A DNA stretch of 10,000 nucleotides from Rheinheimera sp. (GCF_020217005.1 NZ_JAIWOI010000187.1:1-10000), one strand, 5' to 3'. Positions 1 through 7,266 are shown, counted from the first letter of the stretch. Made by a program: numbers and translations. The notes: generated by a model not told the origin, from the letters alone.

Positions 1-1108
1 GATAAGGACTGGCTGCCGGATCGCCGCCTGCCCCGCCCCCCCAGGAGTTGTTGATTACGTCAGCGCCGTCTTTAACAGCCCAGTCCAGCGCTTCTAATAA
101 CATCACGTTTGAACCACTGCCGGTTACCGTAGTGACACCGTTGGTGGTGCGATAGACCTGGAACAAGGCTTTATAAGCCATCAGATAAGCGCCTGGTGCC
201 ACACCAGACACATCGACCTTAGTGTATCCCTCTTTAGGAGCATCCACTACAACACCGTCTTCATCTGTATTGCCCGAGCCGTTAAAATAAACTGTGGTAG
301 GCATACCCAAAATAGTACCAGCGACATGGGTACCGTGCCCCCCCTGTCCCAAAGGACTCATGTATTCCTGTTCTATAGTGGCGAAAGTTGGAGCACTAAA
401 ACGCGCTACTATTAATTTGTTATTACAGAAATCAGGCTGAACTGTCGCACAATAATCTGTTGTCACTTTATCTTCCGGCGCCGTGAATCCGGTATCGCGA
501 AACATTGGGTTTTCCGGTCGAATACCACCATCTATGACTGCTACCTTGATACCTTTACCCGCTTCAGCACTACCACCCAGTTTTTCCCAGACTTGTTTTG
601 CTTTAATTAAGTCCAGTGATGTATCCATTTGCTCATAATACATTTCTTCACGATACACCTGGGTTACACCAGGCAAAGCTGACAACTGGTCAAAAATATC
701 ACGTTCTGATGTCACTACTACTGCGTTCAGCACTGTGTCGTAATGACGGTCAAGCTGGGCATCAGGCAAAGATTTTTTTAAATTTTTCGCAAAACTCTGA
801 CGTTCTGTTGCCAGTACTGCTGAGTGTTTCGCCACTGCGGCAGAGGACATATCCAGCAGATTACCTTTAGTGCCTGTCGCTTTTTGCGACGCTGTGGCAG
901 CCTGAGCTAAAGGAGCATTTTCTAGTTTTACAATGAAGTAATAAGGACGTTGTTCCAGTCGGACTTTATTTTTTACTGATGTGTCGTAGCTGACCAGACC
1001 TTCCACTTCCGGAGAATAGATAGATTTTTGTGGTTGTGCTGCTATCACAGAACCCGACAGCGCCGCAGAAACAGCGACGGCTAATAATGAATAACTTTTA
1101 CGTTGCAT
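1..1108 (-). CDS. Secreted subtilisin-like (S8) serine protease, 3' end beyond window
   Basis: Only the first 369 codons are present; the gene runs off the left edge. Reading from ATG at 1108, residues 1-24 look like a signal peptide (positively charged MQRK, hydrophobic core, AA before Gln25). Residues about 55-153 resemble an I9-type inhibitory propeptide, ending in LSALPGVTQVYRE. The catalytic domain follows: the Asp motif VAVIDGG (Asp193), the His motif GHGTHVAG (His258) and the substrate-binding loop NNSWGG (353-358). The catalytic Ser must lie outside the window. The product should be exported, self-cleaved and act on extracellular protein. The Asp-His spacing (about 65 residues) exceeds that of classical subtilisin, as in larger marine-type S8 proteases. 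A Shine-Dalgarno GGAAGG lies at 1115-1120, 6 nt before the start. The family call is secure; substrate is unknown. Confidence 0.93.
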   Translation of the reverse strand, partial: MQRKSYSLLAVAVSAALSGSVIAAQPQKSIYSPEVEGLVSYDTSVKNKVRLEQRPYYFIVKLENAPLAQAATASQKATGTKGNLLDMSSAAVAKHSAVLATERQSFAKNLKKSLPDAQLDRHYDTVLNAVVVTSERDIFDQLSALPGVTQVYREEMYYEQMDTSLDLIKAKQVWEKLGGSAEAGKGIKVAVIDGGIRPENPMFRDTGFTAPEDKVTTDYCATVQPDFCNNKLIVARFSAPTFATIEQEYMSPLGQGGHGTHVAGTILGMPTTVYFNGSGNTDEDGVVVDAPKEGYTKVDVSGVAPGAYLMAYKALFQVYRTTNGVTTVTGSGSNVMLLEALDWAVKDGADVINNSWGGGAGGDPAASPY

Positions 1109-1520
1109 TCTGAACCTTCCTAGATTTTCAATTTTTATTATCAAACAGGTACATATTTAACCCGGATCGCGCAGCTCCATTTATATTACACATGGCTGGA
1201 GCATTACAAGAAGATGTTAATTAACAATCAATAGAACAAGATGAAAAAACAAACAATAAATTACAAATCCCAAATGAAATCAATCAAGTACAAAATAAAA
1301 CAAATGTAAATTTAAAAACAATAAACTGATAACTGAAATTATCTCAGCCATAGTTCCCAGTGCCACTGATTTTTGGCCACAACAGCTCGGTTGAGCAGCA
1401 ACAATAGTCAGCGCAAAAACCAGAAGTTGCGGTTTGGGCCCTGCTTTTCAGGACCAGAAGGCTATTACTCTTTTTTTAATAAAGAGTTAGAATGAAAGGC
1501 CACTGAAAAGGTAACCTTAA
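1109..1520. other. 412-bp intergenic region, A-rich, between divergent protease and ppiC
   Basis: No convincing gene is seen here. About 1230-1340 is strongly A-rich on the plus strand (T-rich for the protease transcript direction) and could act as a curved or UP-like element. A perfect 12-bp palindrome, TGTTAATTAACA, sits at 1215-1226, just upstream of the possible protease -35 box. Towards ppiC there are two small hairpins: 1437-1455 (7-position stem with one mismatch, CTTTT loop) and 1467-1487 (7-bp AT-rich stem). Neither has the T-run position of a standard terminator. A ppiC promoter should be in this region but I could not identify good boxes. Confidence 0.6.
1180..1209 (-). promoter_or_regulatory. 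Possible sigma70 promoter of the S8 protease
   Basis: On the minus strand TTGTAA (1204-1209) and TATAAA (1180-1185) are separated by 18 bp, which would give a leader of roughly 65 nt before the protease start. Both boxes are imperfect and the region is AT-rich, so a chance match is quite possible. Confidence 0.3.
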
Positions 1521-1799
1521 ATGTCAAAAGCCTGTGCCTGCCATATTCTGGTCAAAACTGCTGCTGAAGCAGAGAAATTAAAGCAACTGCTGGCCAAAGG
1601 CGCCAGTTTTCATGAATTAGCTAAAAAGCATTCGCTCTGCCCTTCCGGTAAAAAAGGCGGTGATTTAGGCGAGTTTAAGCCAGGCCAGATGGTCAGAGCT
1701 TTTGATGAAGTGGTATTTAAAAAAGCTGTACTGGAAGTGCACGGCCCAATCAAAACTCAGTTTGGTTACCACCTGATTAAAACCTTATACAGAAGTTAG
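1521..1799 (+). CDS. ppiC: Parvulin-type peptidyl-prolyl cis-trans isomerase PpiC
   Basis: A 92-residue protein, essentially one parvulin (rotamase) domain and nothing else, matching the size of E. coli PpiC (Par10). Parvulins catalyse cis-trans isomerisation of Xaa-Pro bonds and help folding. There is no signal peptide, so it should be cytoplasmic, unlike SurA or PpiD. Family hallmarks visible are HILVK near the N-terminus (His8), [11 protein letters not shown] (Cys40), GGDLGEF (47-52), the GQMV..FD segment (55-62) and the C-terminal TQFGYHLIK (His84). An AAGG Shine-Dalgarno lies at 1508-1511, 9 nt before the ATG. The acetyltransferase gene follows within 25 bp, so the two are probably co-transcribed. 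Confidence 0.95.
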   Translation: MSKACACHILVKTAAEAEKLKQLLAKGASFHELAKKHSLCPSGKKGGDLGEFKPGQMVRAFDEVVFKKAVLEVHGPIKTQFGYHLIKTLYRS

Positions 1800-1823
1800 C
1801 TGAAGAAGCGGATGGAGAGTCGG

Positions 1824-2345
1824 ATGCGTTTTGTGCCTTGTAGTTATGATGAACATGCCGAAGCTATTCTGGCCATTTTTAACCACGCAATTTTGAATAC
1901 CACAGCCTTGTATGAATACAAGCCCCGCACTATGGCTACTATGCAGCAGTGGTTTGCCAATAAGGCAGCTGGCAATTTTCCGGTTATAGGCATGCTGAAT
2001 GAACAGAACCAACTTGTGGCTTTTGGCAGTTATGGCACTTTCAGGGCTTTTCCGGCTTTTAAATATTCAGTGGAGCACTCAGTTTATGTAGCGCCAAACC
2101 AGCAGGGTAAAGGTTATGGTGCTTTGATGCTGAAAAAAATTATAGAGCAAGCGCAACTTGAGAATTACCACCTGCTGATTGGCGGTATAGATGCTGCCAA
2201 CGAAGCCAGTATAGCTTTGCATACTAAATATGGCTTTCGACACAGCGGCACTATTACTCAGGCCGGTTTTAAATTTGGCCGCTGGTTAGATTTAGCCTTT
2301 TACCAACTGACTTTATCAACCCCTCTTGAACCAAAAGACGACTGA
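1824..2345 (+). CDS. GNAT N-acetyltransferase, phosphinothricin/MnaT-like
   Basis: A 173-residue single-domain GNAT enzyme, expected to transfer acetyl from acetyl-CoA to an amine. The acetyl-CoA-binding motif A is visible at about 88-107 (VYVAPNQQGKGYG, with the Q-x-x-G-x-G signature at 94-99), followed by GGIDAANEASIALH and YGFRHSGT, which is the arrangement of the phosphinothricin acetyltransferase/YncA (MnaT) branch. Members of that branch acetylate small amino-acid-like substrates such as methionine derivatives; the substrate here cannot be read from sequence. I chose ATG 1824 over an in-frame ATG at 1812 because GGAG at 1814-1817 gives good Shine-Dalgarno spacing to 1824, and because, from memory, relatives begin with an MxFxPC-like segment. 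It lies 24 bp after ppiC and ends just before a terminator hairpin. Confidence 0.88.
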   Translation: MRFVPCSYDEHAEAILAIFNHAILNTTALYEYKPRTMATMQQWFANKAAGNFPVIGMLNEQNQLVAFGSYGTFRAFPAFKYSVEHSVYVAPNQQGKGYGALMLKKIIEQAQLENYHLLIGGIDAANEASIALHTKYGFRHSGTITQAGFKFGRWLDLAFYQLTLSTPLEPKDD

Positions 2346-2382
2346 ACAAAAAGGCAGTCTGATCTGCCTTTTTTAAGTTCAG
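2342..2382. terminator. Bidirectional intrinsic terminator shared by the ppiC operon and rhlE
   Basis: A 10-bp stem (AAAAAGGCAG at 2348-2357, CTGCCTTTTT at 2364-2373) with a 6-nt loop and a T-run on the plus strand; on the minus strand the A-run of the other arm gives the T-run. Outer arms CTGAAC (2342-2347) and GTTCAG (2377-2382) extend the structure past a 3-nt bulge. It overlaps the acetyltransferase stop codon and lies 13 bp from the rhlE stop, so it serves both convergent units. Confidence 0.88.
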
Positions 2383-2395
2383 TACTTTAGAGCCG

Positions 2396-3658
2396 TTACT
2401 TCTTACCCAGCAACTGCGAACGTAATTTAGCCTTTTCTTTCGCCAGTTGCTTGTTGCGACTCGCGACTTTTTGTACCCGCTCTTCTTCAGCGTCGGCTTT
2501 TTTGCTGCTGTGATTCATTTTCGGGTCGTGCTCATAACCAGGTAACACTTGTTGGCTGATCACTTGCTTGGTTAGTTTTTCGATAGCCTGCAACATCACC
2601 AGATCATCAGGTGTAACTAAACTTATCGCCAGGCCTGAGTTCCCCGCCCTGCCAGTGCGGCCAATACGATGCACATAATCTTCAGCGACCTGGGGTAAAT
2701 CGTAATTGACCACTATAGGCAGTTCTTCAATATCTAAGCCCCGTGCTGCGATGTCTGTGGCCACTAACACACTTAATCTGTTGTTTTTAAAATCATCCAG
2801 CGCCTTGGTGCGGGCGCCCTGACTTTTATCGCCGTGAATAGCGCCAGCCTCTATGCCATCTAAGCGCAACTGTTTCGCCAGACGATCGGCGCCATGTTTA
2901 GTCCGGCTAAATATCAGTACCTGTTTCCATTGCCGCGAGCCAATCAGATGAGACAGCATCTCACGTTTGCGCTGGGAGTCCACTCTGTAAGCCAGCTGTT
3001 CTATTTTATCTGCGGTACTATTAGGTTTCGCTACTTCAATCAGCACAGGCGATTTTAATAAAGTGTCAGCCAGCTCTTTGATTTCTTTAGCAAAGGTTGC
3101 AGAGAAAAACAGCGTCTGCCGCTCTTTCGGTAAACGCGCCATAATACGTTTAATGTCGTGAATAAAGCCCATATCCAACATACGGTCTGCTTCATCCAGC
3201 ACCAGAATTTGCAGTTCAGATAAACTCACTGTGCCCTGATGCAAATGATCAAGCAGACGACCAGGTGTCGCAACCAGAATATCTAAACCACGGCTGGCTT
3301 GATCGTATTGAGGGTTGATCGACACACCGCCATAAAACACTGCGTATTTCAGCGGTAAATCAGCGCCATAAGCTTTGACGCTGTCAGCCACCTGCTGTGC
3401 CAGCTCGCGGGTTGGCGTCAGCACCAGACAACGCACCTGCAAGTTATTCACTTTGCTGGTGTTTTTACTTAATAATTGCAGCACAGGTAAAGTAAAAGCT
3501 GCAGTTTTGCCTGTTCCTGTCTGAGCTCCGGCTAACACATCTTTGCCTTCTAAAATCACAGGTATAGTTTGCTGCTGAATAGGTGTTGGTGTGTGATACC
3601 CCTGGTGAGTTACAGCAGAAAGAATACGGGGATCTAAACCAAGCGTGGCAAATGACAT
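2396..3658 (-). CDS. rhlE: DEAD-box ATP-dependent RNA helicase RhlE
   Basis: A 420-residue DEAD-box helicase with every core motif in order: Q motif with [10 protein letters not shown] (24-33), Walker A AQTGTGKT (45-52), PTRELAQQ (82-89), TPGRLLD (131-137), DEAD (155-158), SAT (186-188), LIFSRTK (248-254), [10 protein letters not shown] (300-309) and HRIGRTGR (330-337). It uses ATP to open short RNA duplexes; RhlE proteins act in ribosome assembly and RNA turnover. The N-terminus MSFATLGL and the lack of a long dedicated RNA-binding domain favour RhlE over DbpA, SrmB or DeaD. The tail after 380 is charged and lysine-rich, as in RhlE, and probably binds RNA non-specifically. A strong Shine-Dalgarno AAGGAA lies at 3664-3669. 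It is monocistronic, ending at the shared hairpin. Confidence 0.93.
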   Translation of the reverse strand: MSFATLGLDPRILSAVTHQGYHTPTPIQQQTIPVILEGKDVLAGAQTGTGKTAAFTLPVLQLLSKNTSKVNNLQVRCLVLTPTRELAQQVADSVKAYGADLPLKYAVFYGGVSINPQYDQASRGLDILVATPGRLLDHLHQGTVSLSELQILVLDEADRMLDMGFIHDIKRIMARLPKERQTLFFSATFAKEIKELADTLLKSPVLIEVAKPNSTADKIEQLAYRVDSQRKREMLSHLIGSRQWKQVLIFSRTKHGADRLAKQLRLDGIEAGAIHGDKSQGARTKALDDFKNNRLSVLVATDIAARGLDIEELPIVVNYDLPQVAEDYVHRIGRTGRAGNSGLAISLVTPDDLVMLQAIEKLTKQVISQQVLPGYEHDPKMNHSSKKADAEEERVQKVASRNKQLAKEKAKLRSQLLGKK

Positions 3659-3690
3659 GCAATTTCCTTTAAAGTAGCGACTCTCAAACC

Positions 3691-3768
3691 TTTATACCCA
3701 AAGTATATGCGCTTGCAGTAAGAGCCAGAGCTCAACAAAGCTGCAGCTTCAAGTATGACGGCTATAAA
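3691..3768. repeat. Imperfect inverted intergenic repeat, about 78 bp
   Basis: The element begins with TTTATACCC and ends with GGCTATAAA. Inside, TTGCAG (3714-3719) faces CTGCAG (3741-3746). The interior pairs only partly. The segment 3741-3766 read on the minus strand, with GCCGTCATACTTGAAGCTGC, resembles a short palindromic intergenic repeat that I recall from several gammaproteobacterial genomes (ending in a TATACCCGTCATACTT-like core). It occupies most of the 145 bp between rhlE and the GIY-YIG gene and probably overlaps the upstream control regions of both. Repeat status is inferred from one copy. Confidence 0.5.
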
Positions 3769-3803
3769 ACAGCGCTAGTGTAGCAGAACTCACAGGACAA
3801 GGC

Positions 3804-4139
3804 ATGACTGCAGTACCCACCCCATGGTTTGTGTATATGGTGCGCACAGCAACAGGCGCTTTGTACACAGGGATCAGCACGGATCCTGAACGGCGTTTAC
3901 GTCAGCACAGCGGGGCTTTAACAGGCGGAGCCAAAGCGCTGAAAGGCAAAGGTCCGTTGCAGTTAGTCTTCACTTTCGCCATGCCCTGCCGCTCTTCAGC
4001 CAGTAAGCTGGAATATCAGCTCAAACAGTGGAATAAAACACAGAAAGAACTGCTACTAAAACAAGAGGTCACGCAACTAAACCTACTACAGCAGCTATCA
4101 GGCGAAAGTCGCATAGGCTTAGTCTGTGCTACAGATTAG
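3804..4139 (+). CDS. GIY-YIG nuclease-superfamily protein, YhbQ/UPF0213-like
   Basis: A 111-residue protein made almost entirely of a single GIY-YIG fold. The signature is present as WFVYMVRT (8-15) and LYTGIS (20-25), followed by the catalytic-type Arg in ERRLRQH (29-35) and Glu70 in KLEYQLKQW. The block GGAKALKGKGPLQLVF (41-56) matches the small stand-alone group typified by E. coli YhbQ. Members have been linked to DNA nuclease activity and repair, but the cellular role of this group is poorly settled. The C-terminal about 20 residues look non-conserved. AGGA at 3794-3797 provides the Shine-Dalgarno. A permease gene follows after 25 bp and is probably co-transcribed; no functional link is obvious. 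Confidence 0.87.
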   Translation: MTAVPTPWFVYMVRTATGALYTGISTDPERRLRQHSGALTGGAKALKGKGPLQLVFTFAMPCRSSASKLEYQLKQWNKTQKELLLKQEVTQLNLLQQLSGESRIGLVCATD

Positions 4140-4164
4140 ACTAGGGTTTGACTAAGGAGCCTGC

Positions 4165-5076
4165 ATGGAAAGTTTCGTTTTAGTACTAGTGTATTTAGTG
4201 ATAGGCGCCTTGCTGCGCAAACTACCGCAATTTCCTCAGGATACAGGTTTAGTATTGAACCAGTATGTGCTTTTTGTCGCCCTGCCCGCTTTAGTGCTGC
4301 AAAAAATCCCGTTGTTAGAGTTCTCCAGTCAATTGTGGTTGCCTGCTATTACGCCTTGGGTACTACTGCTGATAGTGGCAGCCTTAGTGATACTGGCAGG
4401 GAAAATCTGGCACTTTGAAAAAACCACAGTGGGCGCTTTGCTGGTGGTTTTACCCTTAGGCAATACCTCCTTTTTAGGTTTTCCTATGGTTGAAGCTTTT
4501 TTTGGCGACAAAGCCTTGCCCTATGCCATGATTTACGATCAAGCCGGATCTTTTTTAGCCCTGGCGACTTACTCCACTATTCTGGCCGCCTGGTATAACC
4601 CCAATGCTGCAACTCCGAATGCGGCTCAGATCATCAAAAGGGTACTGACCTTTCCCTCTTTTATCGCTCTGATGCTGGCTTTATCTTTGAAGTCTTTTAG
4701 CTACCCTGAATTTTTTAGTCTGGTACTGGACAGCCTGGCCGCCACTTTAGTGCCAGTTATTATGATCGCTGTAGGTTTTCAGTTCAGATTGCAGTTAGAC
4801 AACAAAGACGCCAAACCGCTGTTTTTTGCGCTTGGCGTAAAGCTGTTTTTAATGCCTGCGCTGGCCTTAGGTTTCTTAGGCGTATTTAAACCCGATGCTT
4901 TATTACTGCAGGTGGTGGTGTTTGAAGCCGCTATGCCACCCATGGTGTCTGCCGGCGCTATAGCTATGGGTGCTGGGCTGGCACTGCGTTTAGTGCCAGC
5001 TTTGGTAGGTTTGGGCTTGCTGCTTAGCTTTATCAGTCTTCCGCTTTGGTATTGGTTGTTGCAGCTTTACGTTTAA
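4165..5076 (+). CDS. AEC (auxin efflux carrier) family permease
   Basis: A 303-residue, very hydrophobic inner-membrane protein with about ten predicted transmembrane helices in two sets of five around a short hydrophilic loop near 142-155 (NPNAATPNAAQ), the layout of the AEC family (bile acid/auxin carrier superfamily). Family-like features are YLVIGALLRK near the start, NQYVLFVALPALVL (32-45), the LPLGNTSFLGFPMVEAFFG segment (about 96-114) and EAAMPPMVSAGAIA (about 254-267) with its conserved prolines. Relatives carry small organic acids such as malate or malonate; the substrate here is unknown. AAGGAG at 4154-4159 is a strong Shine-Dalgarno. The last 44 bp overlap the convergent HPP gene, and I see no terminator between them. 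Confidence 0.88.
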   Translation: MESFVLVLVYLVIGALLRKLPQFPQDTGLVLNQYVLFVALPALVLQKIPLLEFSSQLWLPAITPWVLLLIVAALVILAGKIWHFEKTTVGALLVVLPLGNTSFLGFPMVEAFFGDKALPYAMIYDQAGSFLALATYSTILAAWYNPNAATPNAAQIIKRVLTFPSFIALMLALSLKSFSYPEFFSLVLDSLAATLVPVIMIAVGFQFRLQLDNKDAKPLFFALGVKLFLMPALALGFLGVFKPDALLLQVVVFEAAMPPMVSAGAIAMGAGLALRLVPALVGLGLLLSFISLPLWYWLLQLYV

Positions 5077-5533
5077 CTAAGTGTTGATGCCCCTTTTTAT
5101 GACTCTGATGGTAATAATGAGCGGCCACAACCATAAGTACAGAACCGGTCAGAACTGGATTGAATAAAAACCACCAGTCCGGCGCTGTCAGCATAATCAG
5201 TAAAGTAGTAGCACCTGCTGGTGGATGGGTAATTTTCCACAATACCATCAAGCCGATAGATAATCCGACAGCAATAGATAAGCTCCAAACTGTTAAACCA
5301 AAAGCATGAACAAAACTGAGACCGATCAAAGCGGCTAAAAAGTGACCTGCTATCACGTTTTTTGCTTTGCCAAGTGGGCTACCAGGTAAAGCAAATAAAA
5401 TAACAGCCGTAGCACCAAAAGGCGCCACCAGCCACAGCTGCTGCCATTGTTGCAACAAAGCAAACAAAGCCATTATCAGGGCTGCACCTGTCCCTGCGAT
5501 CAATGCTTGTACCCATATTTTATATTCAGTCAC
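5033..5533 (-). CDS. HPP-family integral membrane protein
   Basis: A 166-residue protein with about four to five membrane segments and the HPP family signature THPPAGAT (102-109) after the conserved block APFGATAVILFALPGSPLGKA (37-57, with the NVIAGH motif just after). HPP proteins are small inner-membrane proteins; a cyanobacterial relative has been reported to transport nitrite, but most members have no known substrate. The C-terminal tail from about 142 is hydrophilic and His/Lys-rich (HQSHKKGHQH). The start is GTG at 5531-5533, supported by GAGG (5541-5544) 7 nt upstream; there is no better ATG. It has a near-consensus promoter occupied by an operator-like palindrome and is divergent from a TetR gene, so TetR control is likely. 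Confidence 0.87.
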   Translation of the reverse strand: MTEYKIWVQALIAGTGAALIMALFALLQQWQQLWLVAPFGATAVILFALPGSPLGKAKNVIAGHFLAALIGLSFVHAFGLTVWSLSIAVGLSIGLMVLWKITHPPAGATTLLIMLTAPDWWFLFNPVLTGSVLMVVAAHYYHQSHKKGHQHLVKRKAATTNTKAED

Positions 5534-5550
5534 GCTATCACCTCATAATG

Positions 5551-5599
5551 CAGACAAGTCTGTCTACCTACAAGATGCATTGTAGACAGATTGGTCTAC
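5551..5599. promoter_or_regulatory. Two TetR-type operator copies, 32 bp apart
   Basis: Site A (5551-5567) and site B (5583-5599) share the pattern AGACA-N5-GTCTAC, and each is followed by CTA, so they form both a palindromic half-site pair and a 32-bp-phased direct repeat. Site B has GTAGAC (5582-5587) facing GTCTAC (5594-5599) across 6 bp and sits between the -35 and -10 of the HPP promoter. Site A lies just downstream of the likely transcription start. The TAGAC/GTCTA half-sites resemble operators of several TetR regulators. The adjacent TetR protein is the obvious binder. Confidence 0.72.
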
Positions 5600-5608
5600 C
5601 TATGTCAA
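5579..5608 (-). promoter_or_regulatory. Sigma70 promoter of the HPP gene
   Basis: On the minus strand a perfect -35 TTGACA (5603-5608) and -10 TACAAT (5579-5584) are separated by 18 bp, predicting a leader of about 40 nt. The spacer is almost filled by an operator-like palindrome, the classic position for repression by a TetR-family protein. Confidence 0.7.
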
Positions 5609-5637
5609 GCTAGGCCTCTACTCTACGGAGAATCTTT

Positions 5638-6213
5638 ATGGAACTGGATAAAAAACAACAGCTTGTTGAAGCAGCTTTAAGCCTTTTTTACCGTCATGGT
5701 GTGCATGCCGTTGGCATCAACCAAATTTTAGAGCACAGTGCTATTGCTAAAAAAACCTTGTACCACCATTTTGATAGTAAAGATCAGTTATTGCTCGCCA
5801 CCTTGGAACTGCGGCATCAACGTTTTTACCACTGGCTGGAGCAACAATTTGCCGCCCCATCCTCTGCATCTCCCATAGACAAGTTGTTTGATGCATTAAC
5901 GCTATGGTTTGAGGGCAAGTCTGAGCTATTAGGCCCCTTTTTTGGCTGCTATTTCCAACATTGTGCCGCTGAATACCATGGTCCGGACAGCACCGTACTT
6001 GAGCAGTGTGCCCAGCATAAGTTAACAGTCAAAAACTTAGTGAAGATCCACCTTGAAAGCTATCAGTTGTCGCCACAATCACTGGCTGCATTGCTTGATG
6101 GCTTAATGTTACTGAAAGAGGGCGCTATCAGCATGGCACTGTTACATACAGATCCAACAGCAGCGCATAGCGCTAAAAAACAAGCTCTATTGCTGCTCAG
6201 GGCATTAGACTAA
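5638..6213 (+). CDS. TetR/AcrR-family transcriptional regulator
   Basis: A 191-residue regulator with the typical TetR N-terminal DNA-binding domain: a helix with VEAALSLFYRHGVHAVGINQ (10-29) and a helix-turn-helix ILEHSAIAKKTLYHHFDSKD (30-49). The remainder is a helical ligand-binding and dimerisation domain rich in His and aromatic residues; two Cys (near 104 and 109, in the FFGCYFQHCAAEY stretch) could matter for sensing, though this is speculation. It is divergent from the HPP gene with two palindromic operators between them, so it probably represses HPP and itself. GGAG at 5627-5630 is the Shine-Dalgarno, 7 nt before the ATG. The inducing ligand is unknown. The gene ends 4 bp into the convergent RHH gene. 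Confidence 0.92.
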   Translation: MELDKKQQLVEAALSLFYRHGVHAVGINQILEHSAIAKKTLYHHFDSKDQLLLATLELRHQRFYHWLEQQFAAPSSASPIDKLFDALTLWFEGKSELLGPFFGCYFQHCAAEYHGPDSTVLEQCAQHKLTVKNLVKIHLESYQLSPQSLAALLDGLMLLKEGAISMALLHTDPTAAHSAKKQALLLLRALD

Positions 6214-6392
6214 TCAGGCTCGGCAACGGGCTCGCCAGGAGGTTTTTTCTTCATCCGGCCTGCCTGGACCAGCGCCTCCCGCAGCAGGTATTCAATCTGG
6301 CCATTTACACTGCGAAACTCGTCATCGGCCCAGTGCTGCAAAGCCTGCAGCACTGTTTCATCCAAACGTAACGCAAAAGCTTTTTTCGACAC
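6210..6392 (-). CDS. Small ribbon-helix-helix (Arc/HicB-like) protein partnered with SPFH protein
   Basis: A 60-residue protein with an Arc/CopG-type layout: a beta strand KAFALRL (4-10) that would lie in the DNA major groove, helix A DETVLQALQHWADDE (11-25), the turn RSVNGQ, and helix B IEYLLREAL (33-41), then a Lys/Pro-rich tail. It should be a dimeric DNA binder. The start is GTG (6390-6392) with GGAGA at 6398-6402; the SPFH stop codon is 12 bp upstream, so translation is probably coupled. From memory, a very similar small RHH protein follows an SPFH gene in other bacteria including actinomycetes, where it is annotated as an antitoxin-like protein. No toxin is nearby, so autoregulation of the operon is a more economical role. 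Confidence 0.82.
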   Translation of the reverse strand: MSKKAFALRLDETVLQALQHWADDEFRSVNGQIEYLLREALVQAGRMKKKPPGEPVAEPD

Positions 6393-6404
6393 TTTTGTCT
6401 CCGT

Positions 6405-7256
6405 TTAGTACAAAGTACCGGTATTGATTACAGGCTGCACCTGATGATCACCACAAAGCACCACGAGCAAGTTACTGACCATAGCGGCTTTACGTTCTTC
6501 ATCCAACTGCACCATATTTTTTTCTGACAAGCGGGCTAATGCCAGTTCCACCATACCTACCGCGCCTTCAACCAATTGCTGGCGTGCCATCACCACAGCT
6601 CTGGCCTGCTGACGCTGCAACATGGCACTGGCAATTTCAGGAGCATAAGCCAAGTGGCTAATCCGGGCTTCCAATACTTCAACTCCGGCTTTCTCAAGGC
6701 GAGCCTGAATTTCACCTTTGAGCAAATCCGTCACTTCAGGACCATTGCTACGCAGACTAATATCACCATCTTCTGCTGCTTCGTAGGGGTAACTTGAGGC
6801 TAAGAAACGCAGTGCAGCCTCGCTTTGAATACTGACAAAGTTTTCATAATCCTCGACTTCAAACACTGCTTCAGCACTATCTACCACTTTCCATACCACT
6901 ACAGCCGCAATTTCAACCGGGTTGCCACTGTGATCATTCACTTTCAGCTTACCACTTTCAAAGTTGCGAACCCGCAATGAGACTTTTTGTTTGCTGTAAA
7001 AAGGATTGGCCCAGCGCAAACCAGTCTTTAAATCAGAACCTGTATAGCGACCAAACAACTGCAATACCACACACTGATTCGGTTGCACCATGTAGAAGCC
7101 AAAAAAGCCTATACCAACCAGAATTAGCGCCAGTATGGCAACTAGTTTCAGCGGTCCAGCCAAAACAAGTAAGCCAAGACCTGCCAAAGCAAAGACGGCT
7201 GGCAGTACAGCGAGCATCATCAAGCCACCGCGGCTTGTTGCCATATATTCCTTCAT
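6405..7256 (-). CDS. SPFH/band-7 (stomatin-prohibitin-flotillin) membrane protein
   Basis: A 283-residue protein with two adjacent hydrophobic segments (about 12-33 and 36-57) followed by an SPFH domain. It begins [18 protein letters not shown] (56-73), continues GLRWANPF and [21 protein letters not shown] (107-127), and ends in a coiled region with [24 protein letters not shown] proteins oligomerise on membranes and organise lipid domains or proteases; E. coli QmcA and HflK/C are relatives, but this one has its own C-terminus ([19 protein letters not shown], 252-270, then PVINTGTLY). It is not followed by an NfeD gene, the usual slipin partner, but by an RHH gene. ATG 7256 has a GGGG-type Shine-Dalgarno; an internal ATG at 7244 (MATSRGG) is possible. 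Confidence 0.9.
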   Translation of the reverse strand: MKEYMATSRGGLMMLAVLPAVFALAGLGLLVLAGPLKLVAILALILVGIGFFGFYMVQPNQCVVLQLFGRYTGSDLKTGLRWANPFYSKQKVSLRVRNFESGKLKVNDHSGNPVEIAAVVVWKVVDSAEAVFEVEDYENFVSIQSEAALRFLASSYPYEAAEDGDISLRSNGPEVTDLLKGEIQARLEKAGVEVLEARISHLAYAPEIASAMLQRQQARAVVMARQQLVEGAVGMVELALARLSEKNMVQLDEERKAAMVSNLLVVLCGDHQVQPVINTGTLY

Positions 7257-7266
7257 AAAAACCCCT

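Noticed and set aside
616..870. 84-codon plus-strand frame
   Set aside because: Lies wholly antisense to the S8 protease, has no recognisable domain, and the minus strand carries the clear protease motifs.
1192..1224. Ten-codon open frame from ATG 1192 in the long intergenic region
   Set aside because: No Shine-Dalgarno and no structure suggesting a leader peptide; very short frames are expected by chance.
5367..5585. 72-codon plus-strand frame over the HPP gene
   Set aside because: Runs antisense through conserved HPP codons and through the operator region; no domain and no Shine-Dalgarno.
6210..6392. RHH protein as the antitoxin of a toxin-antitoxin pair
   Set aside because: Neither neighbour resembles a toxin: one is a TetR regulator on the other strand, the other an SPFH membrane protein. 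Autoregulation is simpler.
6977..7258. 93-codon plus-strand frame over the SPFH gene
   Set aside because: Antisense to the membrane segments and SPFH domain; composition is that of a shadow frame.
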